Below, one piece after another: positions 14,393 to 22,779 of a stretch of 37,151 nt of DNA. Source of the DNA: Brevibacterium sp. p3-SID960 (GTDB lineage: Bacteria > Actinomycetota > Actinomycetes > Actinomycetales > Brevibacteriaceae); contig NZ_JALXKS010000033.1 in the NCBI RefSeq assembly GCF_025144725.1, positions 1 through 37,151 of the forward strand, in the 5' to 3' direction. Within the stretch, counting starts at the first letter, position 1. Each line of letters begins with the position of its first letter. The translations under genes were made by a program, and so were the position numbers. The notes below the pieces were generated by a model, which had not been told where the DNA came from, did no database searches, and was given only the letters and a program-made list of their open reading frames with translations.

Positions 14393-16255
14393 TCAGTTCT
14401 TCTTCGCCCCGTCGCCGTCCGAGGACAGAGCAGCGATGAAGGCATCCTGGGGCACCTCGACGGTGCCGACCATCTTCATGCGCTTCTTGCCTTCCTTCTG
14501 CTTCTCCAGCAGCTTGCGCTTACGGCTGATGTCGCCGCCGTAGCACTTCGAGAGCACGTCCTTCCGGATCGCCCGGATCGTCTCACGGGCGATGATCCGC
14601 GAGCCGATCGCGGCTTGGACCGGCACCTCGAACTGCTGGCGCGGGATCAGCTCCTTGAGCTTCGAGGCCATCTTCACGCCGTAGCTGTATGCCTCATCGC
14701 GGTGGACGATCGCCGAGAACGCATCAACGGTGTCGCCGTGCAGCAGGATGTCGACCTTGACGAGGTTGGCGGCCTGCTGACCGTCGGGCTCGTAGTCCAG
14801 CGACGCGTAGCCCTTCGTGCGGGATTTCAGCTGGTCGAAGAAGTCGAAGACGATCTCACCGAGCGGGATCCGGTAGCGCAGCTCGACGCGATCCTCGGAC
14901 AGGTAGTCCATGCCGTTCATCTGCCCGCGTTTGGCCTGACACAGCTCCATGACCGGGCCGACGAAGTCGCTGGGGGTCAGCACGGTGGCGCGCACCATCG
15001 GCTCGTGCACCTCAGCGATTTTGCCCTCCGGATACTCCGAGGGGTTCGTCACAGTGTGCTCGGTGCCGTCTTCCATCCGCACTTCGTACACGACGGAGGG
15101 TGCGGTCGAGATGAGATCGAGATCGAATTCGCGTTCGAGGCGCTCGCGCACGATCTCCAGGTGCAGCAGGCCGAGAAAGCCGCAGCGGAAGCCGAAGCCG
15201 AGGGCTGCAGAGGTCTCCGGCTCGTATGTGAGGGCGGCGTCGTTGAGCTTGAGTTTGTCGAGTGCCTCACGCAGATCCGGGTACTGGGATCCGTCGATCG
15301 GGAACAGCCCGGAGAACACCATCGGCTTGGGATCCTGGTACCCGGCAAGCGGTTCGGTTGCGGGGTTGTGGGCGGTGGTGACGGTGTCGCCGACACGGGA
15401 CTGCCGGACGTCCTTGACGCCGGTGATGAGGTAGCCGACCTCACCTGCCCGCAGGCCCTTCGACGGGTGCGGTTCCGGTGAGGACACCCCGATCTCCAGC
15501 AGCTCGTGGGTGGCGTGTGTGGAGATCATCTCGATCTTGTCGCGCGGGCGCAGGCTGCCGTCGACGACACGGACGTAGGTCACGACACCGCGGTAGGTGT
15601 CGTAGACGGAGTCGAAGATCATCGCCCGGGTCGGACCGTCCAGATCGCCTTCCGGAGCGGGAATGTCGGTGATGATGCGGTCGAGGACCTCCTCGACGCC
15701 TTCGCCGGTCTTGCCGGAGACGAGCAGGCAGTCCTCTGGTTCGCAGCCGATGAGACCTGCGAGCTCGTCGGCGTACTTGTCCGGCTGGGCGGCCGGCAGG
15801 TCGATTTTGTTGAGCACCGGGATGATCGTAAGGTCGTTCTCCAGCGCCAGGTACAGGTTCGCCAGCGTCTGGGCTTCGATGCCCTGGGCGGCGTCGACGA
15901 GCAGCAGCGCGCCTTCGCAGGCGGCCAGCGAGCGGGACACCTCGTAGGTGAAATCGACGTGGCCGGGCGTGTCGATCATGTTGAGGGCGTAGGGCGCGCC
16001 GTCGACCTCCCACGGCATGCGCACAGCCTGGGACTTGATGGTGATGCCGCGTTCGCGTTCGATATCCATCCGGTCGAGGTACTGGGCGCGCATATCGCGC
16101 GGCTGCACCACCCCGGTGATCTGCAGCATCCGGTCGGCCAGTGTCGATTTGCCGTGATCGATGTGGGCGATGATGCAGAAGTTGCGGATGAGCTCCTGCG
16201 GGGTCGCCGCTACCTGGATGCGTGCTGCGGCGTCATCACTGACCTTTGGTGTCAT
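14393..16255 (-). CDS. lepA: Elongation factor 4 (LepA)
   Basis: The protein has 620 residues. It is a ribosome-associated GTPase of the EF-G superfamily affecting initiation, back-translocation and ribosome biogenesis. G1 is AHIDHGKST (about 28-36), G3 is DTPGH and G4 is NKID. Domains II, III, V and the LepA-specific C-terminal domain ([23 protein letters not shown]) are all present. I chose ATG at 16255 (MTPKVSDD), with AAAGGG 12 nt upstream. An ATG at 16294 would add 13 residues without a better ribosome site. The 108-bp divergent spacer to the EEP gene holds both promoters. Confidence 0.96.
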   Translation of the reverse strand: MTPKVSDDAAARIQVAATPQELIRNFCIIAHIDHGKSTLADRMLQITGVVQPRDMRAQYLDRMDIERERGITIKSQAVRMPWEVDGAPYALNMIDTPGHVDFTYEVSRSLAACEGALLLVDAAQGIEAQTLANLYLALENDLTIIPVLNKIDLPAAQPDKYADELAGLIGCEPEDCLLVSGKTGEGVEEVLDRIITDIPAPEGDLDGPTRAMIFDSVYDTYRGVVTYVRVVDGSLRPRDKIEMISTHATHELLEIGVSSPEPHPSKGLRAGEVGYLITGVKDVRQSRVGDTVTTAHNPATEPLAGYQDPKPMVFSGLFPIDGSQYPDLREALDKLKLNDAALTYEPETSAALGFGFRCGFLGLLHLEIVRERLEREFDLDLISTAPSVVYEVRMEDGTEHTVTNPSEYPEGKIAEVHEPMVRATVLTPSDFVGPVMELCQAKRGQMNGMDYLSEDRVELRYRIPLGEIVFDFFDQLKSRTKGYASLDYEPDGQQAANLVKVDILLHGDTVDAFSAIVHRDEAYSYGVKMASKLKELIPRQQFEVPVQAAIGSRIIARETIRAIRKDVLSKCYGGDISRKRKLLEKQKEGKKRMKMVGTVEVPQDAFIAALSSDGDGAKKN

Positions 16256-16351
16256 GAACGTCGACGTCCCTTTCGTGTACGAGCGAACCTCCATTGTTCC
16301 ATGACCGCGTGCCTGGCACCGAACTCACCTCAGGCGGTAGTGGCCGGTTCG

Positions 16352-16357
16352 TAGAAT
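16352..16357 (+). promoter_or_regulatory. -10 element TAGAAT, leaderless start of EEP gene
   Basis: TAGAAT is followed by GAGGCC and ATG 16364 (6-nt gap). The GAGG could not act as a ribosome site at that distance. This is one of the clearest leaderless cases. Confidence 0.6.
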
Positions 16358-16363
16358 GAGGCC

Positions 16364-17158
16364 ATGCTTCTGCGTCCTCGCGATCCTGACCAGCTTTCAG
16401 TCATGTCCTTCAACCTGCGCTATCCGGCCCTGGATGGACAGCCGTGGCGCAGGCGGCTGCCGCAGGCGGCAGCGGTCATCCGGCAGGAGCGCCCACACCT
16501 CATCGGCACCCAGGAGGGGATGCTGCGCCAGCTCACCGGGCTCATCGATGCGCTGCCGGATCGCTATCAGTGGCTTGGCGAGGGACGCGAAGGCGGCGAT
16601 GCCGGCGAGTTCACTGCCGTCATCTACGATTCGCGTCGCCTGGAGATCACCCACCAGGACGTGTCGTGGCTGTCGGAGCGACCGCATGTGCCCGGTTCGA
16701 AATCGTGGGGCGCCCGCTATCCGCGCACGATGACCGTCGTCGATGCCGTCGACACACGCACGCGCACCCCGCTGCGATTCATCAACGTCCACCTCGACCA
16801 TCGGTCCGATCACGCCCAGGTCAGCTCCGCAGCTCTCATCCTGGAGAAGATCCGGGAGGCGGGAACGGAAGCGGTGCTCATCGGCGACTTCAACGCCTAT
16901 AAGGACCGGGCCGTCTACTGCACCCTGATGGATTCCGGACTGCTGACCGATGCGGTGGTCTCCTGTCCATCGGACACGTGCGAGATCAACACGTTCCACG
17001 GCTACCGCGGTCCGCGCCGCGACGGGCAGCATATGGACTGGATTCTGCACACTGCTGGGCTGCGCACCTGCGCCACCGGTGTCAACATCTTCGGCCGCGG
17101 CGTACAGTACCCCTCCGACCATTTCCCACTCCAAGCCCTCCTGCAGCACGGCGCGTGA
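16364..17158 (+). CDS. Endonuclease/exonuclease/phosphatase family protein
   Basis: The protein has 264 residues. The fold hydrolyses phosphodiesters or phosphomonoesters with a divalent metal. Family landmarks are SVMSFNLRYP (Asn metal ligand, about 7-16), GTQEGM (catalytic Glu), HLDHRS, VLIGDFNAYKD (D-x-N), and the C-terminal SDHFPLQA (catalytic His). No signal peptide is seen, so it is probably cytoplasmic. The substrate (nucleic acid, phospholipid or inositol phosphate) cannot be told. The gene is divergent from lepA and is followed 88 bases later by the MazF-like gene. Confidence 0.88.
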   Translation: MLLRPRDPDQLSVMSFNLRYPALDGQPWRRRLPQAAAVIRQERPHLIGTQEGMLRQLTGLIDALPDRYQWLGEGREGGDAGEFTAVIYDSRRLEITHQDVSWLSERPHVPGSKSWGARYPRTMTVVDAVDTRTRTPLRFINVHLDHRSDHAQVSSAALILEKIREAGTEAVLIGDFNAYKDRAVYCTLMDSGLLTDAVVSCPSDTCEINTFHGYRGPRRDGQHMDWILHTAGLRTCATGVNIFGRGVQYPSDHFPLQALLQHGA

Positions 17159-17234
17159 GGGCTGCAGCCCACCTCGATGCCGGGGGTCTTCGCTGACCTC
17201 ACATCCCGGTCACAACCTCCCGGGGAACTGCAGC

Positions 17235-17240
17235 TAGGCT
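17235..17240 (+). promoter_or_regulatory. -10 element TAGGCT, leaderless start of MazF-like gene
   Basis: TAGGCT is followed by GTGGGC and ATG 17247 (6-nt gap), with no ribosome site. The in-frame GTG at 17241 is a less likely start. Confidence 0.6.
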
Positions 17241-17246
17241 GTGGGC

Positions 17247-17969
17247 ATGGACTTCAAGGCACTTGCCCGCCAGGCTGTCAACCGTGGTGTGCGCGGTGGG
17301 GTCGGCTTTGTCAGCCGCAAACTGGCCGATCCGCGCACGCGCCAGGCGATCGGCGACGTCATCGGCGGTAAGGAACCGGCCACCGTGCTGCGGGAGTACC
17401 GCGATTCGGGCCGCGCCGAACGCACCGATCGTGCCCGCCGGGAGCGCCACCAGGCACCTCGAAAACGGAAGAAGAAGGGCAGCGACCCGCGCAGCGAATA
17501 TGCACCTGCTGAGAAGGCACAGCGGCAACGGCCCAAGCAGAGCTTCCCGCGGCGACCCTCCGGCGGGTACCCCGGTGACTATACCGGCCCGATCCGGCCG
17601 GTCTACACCCCCGATCTCGACGGCGATGCTGATCCGGGTGAGATCGTGTGGGCGTGGGTGCCTTATGAAGAGGATCCGTCCAAGGGCAAGGACCGTCCGG
17701 TGCTCATCATCGGCCGGGAGGGCCGGTGGCTGCTCGGGCTCATGCTCACCAGCAAGGACAATGTTCCCGGTGCGGTCGGCGACGTTCATGAGACCGAACA
17801 TGCCCGCTACATCAACATCGGAACCGGTGAGTGGGACCACGCAGGCCGATCCTCGGAGATCCGGCTCGACCGGATCGTCCGGATCGAAGACGGTGCGGTG
17901 CGTCGGGAGGGCGCGATCATGCCGATGGGGCTGTTCTCCCGCGTCGTCGACGAAGTGCGAAACGCTTAG
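17247..17969 (+). CDS. PemK/MazF-like protein with long basic N-terminal extension
   Basis: The protein has 240 residues. The C-terminal ~110 residues (from about 129) carry the MazF/PemK beginning PGEIVWAWVPYEED and KDRPVLIIGR, followed by a segment where the RNase-type Ser/Thr would sit (LMLTSKDN). Residues ~1-128 are a basic, probably disordered extension with KRKKKG and many Arg. Classical MazF toxins are ~110 residues and sit beside an antitoxin gene; none is present here, since the neighbours are the EEP gene and rpsT. It may be a chromosomal, non-toxic or RNA-processing relative. The catalytic status is unproven. Confidence 0.75.
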   Translation: MDFKALARQAVNRGVRGGVGFVSRKLADPRTRQAIGDVIGGKEPATVLREYRDSGRAERTDRARRERHQAPRKRKKKGSDPRSEYAPAEKAQRQRPKQSFPRRPSGGYPGDYTGPIRPVYTPDLDGDADPGEIVWAWVPYEEDPSKGKDRPVLIIGREGRWLLGLMLTSKDNVPGAVGDVHETEHARYINIGTGEWDHAGRSSEIRLDRIVRIEDGAVRREGAIMPMGLFSRVVDEVRNA

Positions 17970-18036
17970 TGCTCGTGTAGGATCTGTCGCTGTATGTTCA
18001 CCGTTGGTGTGTGTCTCACCAGTGGTCGGGTGAATG

Positions 18037-18042
18037 TACACT
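18037..18042 (+). promoter_or_regulatory. Possible -10 (TACACT) of rpsT
   Basis: TACACT would start transcription near 18049 and give a ~93-nt leader before the TTG start of rpsT. Another candidate, TAGGAT at 17976-17981, lies further upstream. The leader contains a small GTGAG/CTCAC hairpin, too weak to call a regulatory RNA. Confidence 0.4.
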
Positions 18043-18141
18043 CGCGGCTCTGGCAGCCTCTGTGTTTCCCCGCAGTGCTGTGGCGAGCAGTGAGTAGCCC
18101 TCACGACCATGAACAGTGACGAACACGAAAGAGTGTTGGAT

Positions 18142-18402
18142 TTGGCAAACATCAAGTCTCAGATCAAGCGGAACCTGACGAACGAGAAAGCTCGCCAGCG
18201 CAACCGCATTGTGCGCACCGAGGTGAAGACCGCTGTGCGCGCCGTGCGTGAGCAGGTCGAGGCCGGCAACGCTGACGAAGCGAAGGCCGCTTTCCAGAAG
18301 GCTTCCCGCAAGCTGGACAAGGCTGTGTCGAAGGGTGTGCTGCACCGCAACAACGCGGCCAACCGCAAGTCGAAGCTTGCCAAGAAGGTCAACGCGCTCT
18401 GA
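18142..18402 (+). CDS. rpsT: 30S ribosomal protein S20
   Basis: The protein has 86 residues, the standard length, beginning M(TTG)[20 protein letters not shown] and rich in Lys/Arg throughout. It binds 16S rRNA early in 30S assembly. I chose the TTG at 18142 because MANIKSQ is the family N-terminus and GAAAGAG sits 8 nt upstream. The in-frame ATG at 18109 would add 11 atypical residues and has no ribosome site. S20 of E. coli also starts with UUG, which matters there for autogenous control. It is followed by a strong hairpin and converges on holA. Confidence 0.95.
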   Translation: MANIKSQIKRNLTNEKARQRNRIVRTEVKTAVRAVREQVEAGNADEAKAAFQKASRKLDKAVSKGVLHRNNAANRKSKLAKKVNAL

Positions 18403-18420
18403 TGCGCTGACCGCACTGGC

Positions 18421-18457
18421 TGAGGGCCGGGGGTCCGATTCGGATCCCCGGCCCTCA
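18421..18457. terminator. Terminator hairpin after rpsT
   Basis: A 12-bp stem TGAGGGCCGGGG / CCCCGGCCCTCA contains an inner TCCG-ATT-CGGA extension. It is located 18 bases after the rpsT stop and 47 bases from the convergent holA stop. It is followed by TTCGTGTG on the plus side. It probably serves both strands. Confidence 0.75.
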
Positions 18458-18504
18458 TTCGTGTGCCTGGGCCTTCACTGCTGCCCTGCCGGCAGCGGGC
18501 CGGC

Positions 18505-19494
18505 TCAGCGCACCCGCGACTGCTGGCAGATGAAGGTCACGAGCCGCTCGAGCGCGTAGACGGGGTCACGCCCGCCGCCCTTGACGGCATAGTCGGCATC
18601 GGCGACTTCGATGAGGACGCGTCCGAGTGCGACATCGTTCCAGGAGCGCATCTCACGTCTGGCCCGATCGACCTGCCAGGGCGCCATCTTCAGCTCAGAG
18701 GCCAGCTGCTGCGAACTGCCTGAGATGCCTTCGACACGGGCCATATTGCGCACCTTCATCGCGATCGCTGCGACCAGCGGCACCGGGTCTGTGCCGGTGG
18801 CCAGAGCGTGGCGCAGCAGGGTCAGCGACTCCGCCGTCCGCCCGGCGACGGCGGCATCGGCGACTTTGAATCCGGTCGCTTCGACCCGGCCCCCGTAGTA
18901 GGCGTCGACGGTGTGTTCGGTGATCGGCCCCTCGGTATCGGCCAGCAGCTGTTCGATTCCGGCGTTGAGTTCGGAGAGGTCGGCTCCCAGCGCGTCCATG
19001 AGCGAGGCAAGCGCAGTGGAGGAGATCTCGCGTTTGGCGGCAGCAAACTGCTGCTGGGCGAACGCCTGCTTGTCGCTGTCGCTCTTGAGCGCCTGCGCAT
19101 CGACGCGCGGATAGCCGGCCTTGTCGATGGCGGTCAGCAGCTTGGAGCCGCGATTGCCTCCCGCATGTTTGAGCACGAGAACGGCGTCTTCATTGACCTC
19201 TGCGACGTAGTCGAGCGCGTCGGCGAGGAAGGCGTCGTTCATCTGCGCCACACCGTCGACGATCACGAGTTTGCGTTCGGAGAACAAGCTGGCACCGGCC
19301 ACCAGATCGAGGGATCCCGGTTCGTATCCGGCGGCATCGAGATAGGAGGTCTCCAGGTCAGCGGATTTCTGACAGGCGGCCACGATCCGGTCCTGGGCCT
19401 TGCGGATGAGCACCGCTTCGGGTCCGGAGATCACGACGACCGGGGCGGGCTTGGCCCGGTAGTACGGGATGAGGGTCTTCTTCTTCGCTGCCAC
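18505..19494 (-). CDS. holA: DNA polymerase III subunit delta
   Basis: The protein has 329 residues. It is the clamp-loader delta subunit, which opens the beta clamp. The N-terminal part (VVVISGPEAVLIRKAQDRIVA) is the family signature, followed by the AAA+-like domain without a functional Walker A and the C-terminal collar (about 220-325, with VEGISGSSQQLASELKMAPWQVDRARRE region). The start is GTG at 19494, 4 bases after the comEC stop. A -10 (TAGGGT) overlaps the last codons of comEC with 6-nt spacing, so it may also be made from a leaderless transcript. comEA-comEC-holA is the standard order. Confidence 0.94.
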   Translation of the reverse strand: MAAKKKTLIPYYRAKPAPVVVISGPEAVLIRKAQDRIVAACQKSADLETSYLDAAGYEPGSLDLVAGASLFSERKLVIVDGVAQMNDAFLADALDYVAEVNEDAVLVLKHAGGNRGSKLLTAIDKAGYPRVDAQALKSDSDKQAFAQQQFAAAKREISSTALASLMDALGADLSELNAGIEQLLADTEGPITEHTVDAYYGGRVEATGFKVADAAVAGRTAESLTLLRHALATGTDPVPLVAAIAMKVRNMARVEGISGSSQQLASELKMAPWQVDRARREMRSWNDVALGRVLIEVADADYAVKGGGRDPVYALERLVTFICQQSRVR

Positions 19495-19498
19495 GCCT

Positions 19499-21787
19499 CT
19501 ACCCTAGTACGAAGCTCGGACAGCCTGAGCTGACCCGTCTGTGTGCATCGATCACGATCGACCCGCACTCGTCGGTGCGCAGCACCGGGCTGGTTCCGAA
19601 GGCCGCCAGCGCTCGGGTGGTCGGATGGCCGTAGGGGTTGCCCGCTCCCACGGAGACGATGCCGAGCCCGGCATCGGCAGCGTCGAAGTACGTCTCATGC
19701 AGGTCGGCGGAACCGTGATGCGGTGCGGCGAGCACGTCGGCCGGCTGCATCGCCGCCGCCAGCCGCCGCTGTTCCTCTGCGCCGATGTCACCAGGGACGA
19801 TGACGCTGAGCGCGCCGGTGTGAATGTGCACGACAGCCGAGCGGCTGTTCTCATCACCGGGTGCCGGACCGGTGGTCGCCGGCGGCCACAGGATCGTCCA
19901 GTCCACGGTGCCGAATTGGAATCGCTGTCCCGCACTGACCGGGATGCGCGGCGCGTGCGGGAAGGCTCGGGCGATCTCCGCCAGAGCCGGGTCGCGTCCC
20001 GCTCCGGCAGGAAAGTACACGGTCGCAATCTCCCGGCCGAACCCGGTGCCGGCGTAGCCTGCGAAGTGATCGGCGTCGAAGTGGGAGATCAGCAGGTGCA
20101 CCCGCTGGTCACCGGTCCGGTCGAGGCAGATGTCGATGAGTTCGTCGTTGTCACCGGTGTCGATGACGAGCACATCGTCACCCGGCAGGCTGATGAGGGT
20201 GGCACTGCCCTGACCCACGTCGCAGAACATCGCTGCCCAGTCCGCATCGACTGGAAGCCGGATACCTGGAACGAGGAGACCGGCGGTCAGCGCGGCGACG
20301 AGCAGTCCGGCACCGACCCGGCGCAGGATGCGGGATTCGAGCACGACGAGGCAGAATCCTGTCAGAATGACGCAGCTGAGCCCGACGCCCAGCAGGCCTG
20401 CGGGCCACGGCAGCTCGGAAGCTGGCAGGTCGGCGAACACCCGCGCCAGGCGGGCGATCCACCAGGCACTCCAGTTCGCCGGTGCCACGATGATGCTGCC
20501 GATCCAGCTGCCGCCCGGCAGCAGACTGCAGACAAGCACGCCCATCCCGAGCAGGGTGGCGGGGGCGACTGCTGGTGCCGCAAGCGCGTTGGCCGGCACC
20601 GACCACGCAGAGATGGTGGCGTCGATGCCCAGCAGCACCGGTGTGACACCGGCCTGGGCGCTCATCGGCACCGCGAGCGCCGTTGCCACCGCCCGGGGCA
20701 GCCCCCAGGATGCAAGGCGATCACTCAACGGCCGGCCCAGGATGATGAGGGCAGCTGTGGCGCTGACGGAGAGGTGGAATCCCACTGAGCCTGACAGCCC
20801 CGGCTGGTAGACGAGCACGCCGATGATGCCGGCGGCCAGCAGCGCCAGGCTCGCCGTTCGGGTTCCGCGCAGCATCGCCATCGCTCCGACCAGGCCCATG
20901 GCTGCAGCCCTGGTCACTGAGGGTTCAGGACCGACGATGAACACGTAGCCTGCGGTGACGGCAACGGCGAGGATGATGCGCACTGCCCGCAGCCGCACCA
21001 CGAAGCCGGTCACCCAGAGCACCGCGAGTGAGACGATCGTGATGTTCGCGCCTGAGACCGCAGTGACGTGGCTGAGCGAGACGGTGCGCATCGCCTCGGT
21101 GAGGTCGTCGCCGACGTGTGAGACATCGCCGATGACGAGGCCGGGCAGCAGCCGGGCTCCGTCGTGCGCGGTTCCAGACGTGCCGGCAAGAAAGCTGCGC
21201 ATGCTGGCGCGCAGCTGCCAGACAGGTCCTGGCGGTGTGCGGATCTCCGGGCTTCCGCGGATGAAGGCGATGGTCTGGGAGCCGCGTATCTCAAGCTCGG
21301 CCCGCACGGTCGTCTGGGTGCCTGCGGCTGGCAGCGGAGCGGGGCTGATCGCCGTGGCAGGACCGAACCGGGTGCGGATCTGTGTGCGATAGCTGCCGGA
21401 TTCGGTTGCGTGGGACTCAGCGGCGATGAGGGCCGATCCGCTGTAGAGCGTCGTCTCCGTCGGCTGTGCGAGGCGGGCGGCCCCGATGAGCGCGCAGACG
21501 GCCCCGGCGAGCAGTGCCGTGCTCAGCAGCCAGCCGATCAGCTGGGACCGTCCGCTGCGCGTGGTGCGCTGGCTCATGAGCACGGCGGCAGAACTGCAGG
21601 CGAGACCTAAGCCGACCGTCGCGGTGACGTCGGCGGGCAGCAGACCGGAGGCGGCGAACCATCCGAAGGCGGCAGCGCTGAGCAGGCGGTGCAGCCCAGC
21701 TCGATGCAGCACCCGAGCTCGGGTATGAGCTGCGGTGGCCGAGAGCAGCAGGCGGGTTCGGCTGTGCCGGTGCACCTGCGGGCTCAT
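19499..21787 (-). CDS. comEC: ComEC/Rec2 family DNA-uptake channel protein
   Basis: The protein has 762 residues. It forms the membrane channel for single-stranded DNA in natural transformation. An N-terminal pair of hydrophobic segments and a soluble OB-like part (about 1-200) precede a Competence domain with many membrane segments (about 210-490). The C-terminal metallo-beta-lactamase domain (about 520-760) has DVGQGSATL, the metal motif SHFDADHF and APHHGS. The full-length open frame and intact metal motif suggest it is not decaying. It overlaps the comEA stop by ATGA. The other competence genes are not in this window. Confidence 0.93.
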   Translation of the reverse strand: MSPQVHRHSRTRLLLSATAAHTRARVLHRAGLHRLLSAAAFGWFAASGLLPADVTATVGLGLACSSAAVLMSQRTTRSGRSQLIGWLLSTALLAGAVCALIGAARLAQPTETTLYSGSALIAAESHATESGSYRTQIRTRFGPATAISPAPLPAAGTQTTVRAELEIRGSQTIAFIRGSPEIRTPPGPVWQLRASMRSFLAGTSGTAHDGARLLPGLVIGDVSHVGDDLTEAMRTVSLSHVTAVSGANITIVSLAVLWVTGFVVRLRAVRIILAVAVTAGYVFIVGPEPSVTRAAAMGLVGAMAMLRGTRTASLALLAAGIIGVLVYQPGLSGSVGFHLSVSATAALIILGRPLSDRLASWGLPRAVATALAVPMSAQAGVTPVLLGIDATISAWSVPANALAAPAVAPATLLGMGVLVCSLLPGGSWIGSIIVAPANWSAWWIARLARVFADLPASELPWPAGLLGVGLSCVILTGFCLVVLESRILRRVGAGLLVAALTAGLLVPGIRLPVDADWAAMFCDVGQGSATLISLPGDDVLVIDTGDNDELIDICLDRTGDQRVHLLISHFDADHFAGYAGTGFGREIATVYFPAGAGRDPALAEIARAFPHAPRIPVSAGQRFQFGTVDWTILWPPATTGPAPGDENSRSAVVHIHTGALSVIVPGDIGAEEQRRLAAAMQPADVLAAPHHGSADLHETYFDAADAGLGIVSVGAGNPYGHPTTRALAAFGTSPVLRTDECGSIVIDAHRRVSSGCPSFVLG
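19501..19506 (-). promoter_or_regulatory. -10 element TAGGGT inside the comEC 3' end
   Basis: TAGGGT overlaps the last codons and stop of comEC. It is followed by 6 nt and GTG 19494. This would uncouple the essential holA from the competence genes. There is no clear -35. Confidence 0.45.
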
Positions 21788-22677
21788 CCGACTGTGATGT
21801 GTTCGCGCAGCCGCGCCAGAGTGGCATCACCGATACCGTGGACGAGCACCAGATCCTCGGTTGAGCCGAAGGGCCCGTGCTCCTCACGATGCGTGATGAT
21901 GGCCTGGGCGGTGGCAGGGCCGACTCCGGGCAGCGTCTCGAGCTCTGCTGCGGTGGCCCGGTTGATGTTCACTTTCGCATTCGCCTGCGGTCCCGCTGGG
22001 TCGGTTCCCGCTCCGGTGCCGGCAGGCTGATCAGGGTCCTGGCCACCGGCTTCACGGTGCTGCGCAGCTGGTGGGCTGTGGCGGTCGGGCACGATGATCT
22101 GTTCTCCGTCCTCGACGAGGCGCGCAAGATTCACGCCGTCTGGCTGGGCATCTGAGCTCAGGCCGCCGGCGGCCTCGATTGCATCGATGACCCGGGCGCC
22201 TCCCTGGAGCCTCACCACGCCAGGTTCAGCGACAGCGCCGACGACATGGGCGGTGACCTCCTCGGTGTCGGCACTCACCTGCACGGGAGCATCGGCGCCG
22301 CTTCCGTCTCCAGCACCGTCGGTGCTCTGCGGTTGCGCTGTCGGCGGTCGAGCATCCGTGCTGGGTTCAGGTGCGGTGGGATTGCGCAGCAGGACGAAGC
22401 CCGCGATTCCCACGACTGTGATGACGACGATGGCCACAATGATCCACCTGCGTGGAATCGGCCGGTTGCCCGGCAGGAGCGCCAGGATCTCGGCATCGTC
22501 GGCCGCGTCCTCGTCGTCCTCGGCCTCAGCCTGGTCGGTGACATCTGTCGGAGGGCTCAGGGGCCATCGGTGGCGCAGCGGGCGGTCCCCGGAAGCGAGG
22601 CTGGCGCTGGGTGCCCAGCCGTGCTGTGCGGACCGGGTGAGCATATCTGCCAGCCGGTCATCCGGTGATGGAGCCAT
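21784..22677 (-). CDS. comEA: ComEA-like helix-hairpin-helix DNA-binding protein
   Basis: The protein has 297 residues. It is a DNA receptor at the membrane surface. A Ser/Ala-rich cytoplasmic tail (about 1-75) leads to one membrane segment (RRWIIVAIVVITVVGIAGFVL). A linker and a SLBB-like domain (VVGAVAEPGVVRLQGGARVIDA) follow. The C-terminal tandem HhH domain has INRATAAELETLPGVGPATAQAI. A start at ATG 22677 fits a leaderless transcript (TAGCGT-N6-ATG). It overlaps comEC by ATGA. Confidence 0.93.
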   Translation of the reverse strand: MAPSPDDRLADMLTRSAQHGWAPSASLASGDRPLRHRWPLSPPTDVTDQAEAEDDEDAADDAEILALLPGNRPIPRRWIIVAIVVITVVGIAGFVLLRNPTAPEPSTDARPPTAQPQSTDGAGDGSGADAPVQVSADTEEVTAHVVGAVAEPGVVRLQGGARVIDAIEAAGGLSSDAQPDGVNLARLVEDGEQIIVPDRHSPPAAQHREAGGQDPDQPAGTGAGTDPAGPQANAKVNINRATAAELETLPGVGPATAQAIITHREEHGPFGSTEDLVLVHGIGDATLARLREHITVG

Positions 22678-22683
22678 ACGCGC

Positions 22684-22689
22684 ACGCTA
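22684..22689 (-). promoter_or_regulatory. -10 element TAGCGT, leaderless start of comEA
   Basis: TAGCGT is followed by 6 nt and ATG 22677. No ribosome site is seen upstream of the ATG. Confidence 0.5.
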
Positions 22690-22728
22690 GGCGCGCTCGC
22701 TGTTCTGCGGGCCGGATCTGCAGCAGGG

Positions 22729-22752
22729 TGTGGACGCCGCACAGCGTCCACA
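22729..22752 (-). terminator. Hairpin after DegV gene
   Basis: A perfect 9-bp stem TGTGGACGC / GCGTCCACA with a 6-nt loop lies 28 bases after the DegV stop in the 102-bp spacer before comEA. There is no T-run on the minus strand, so termination is plausible but unproven. Confidence 0.4.
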
Positions 22753-22779
22753 ATACCCAGGGCGCTGGTGTGGTCTGCG

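Noticed and set aside
17159..17170. 12-bp perfect palindrome GGGCTGCAGCCC after the EEP gene
   Set aside because: It has no loop and no T-run; its size is expected by chance in GC-rich DNA.
17170..17246. Antitoxin gene for the MazF-like protein
   Set aside because: Neither side has room for or shows a small antitoxin-like frame with a start and ribosome site.
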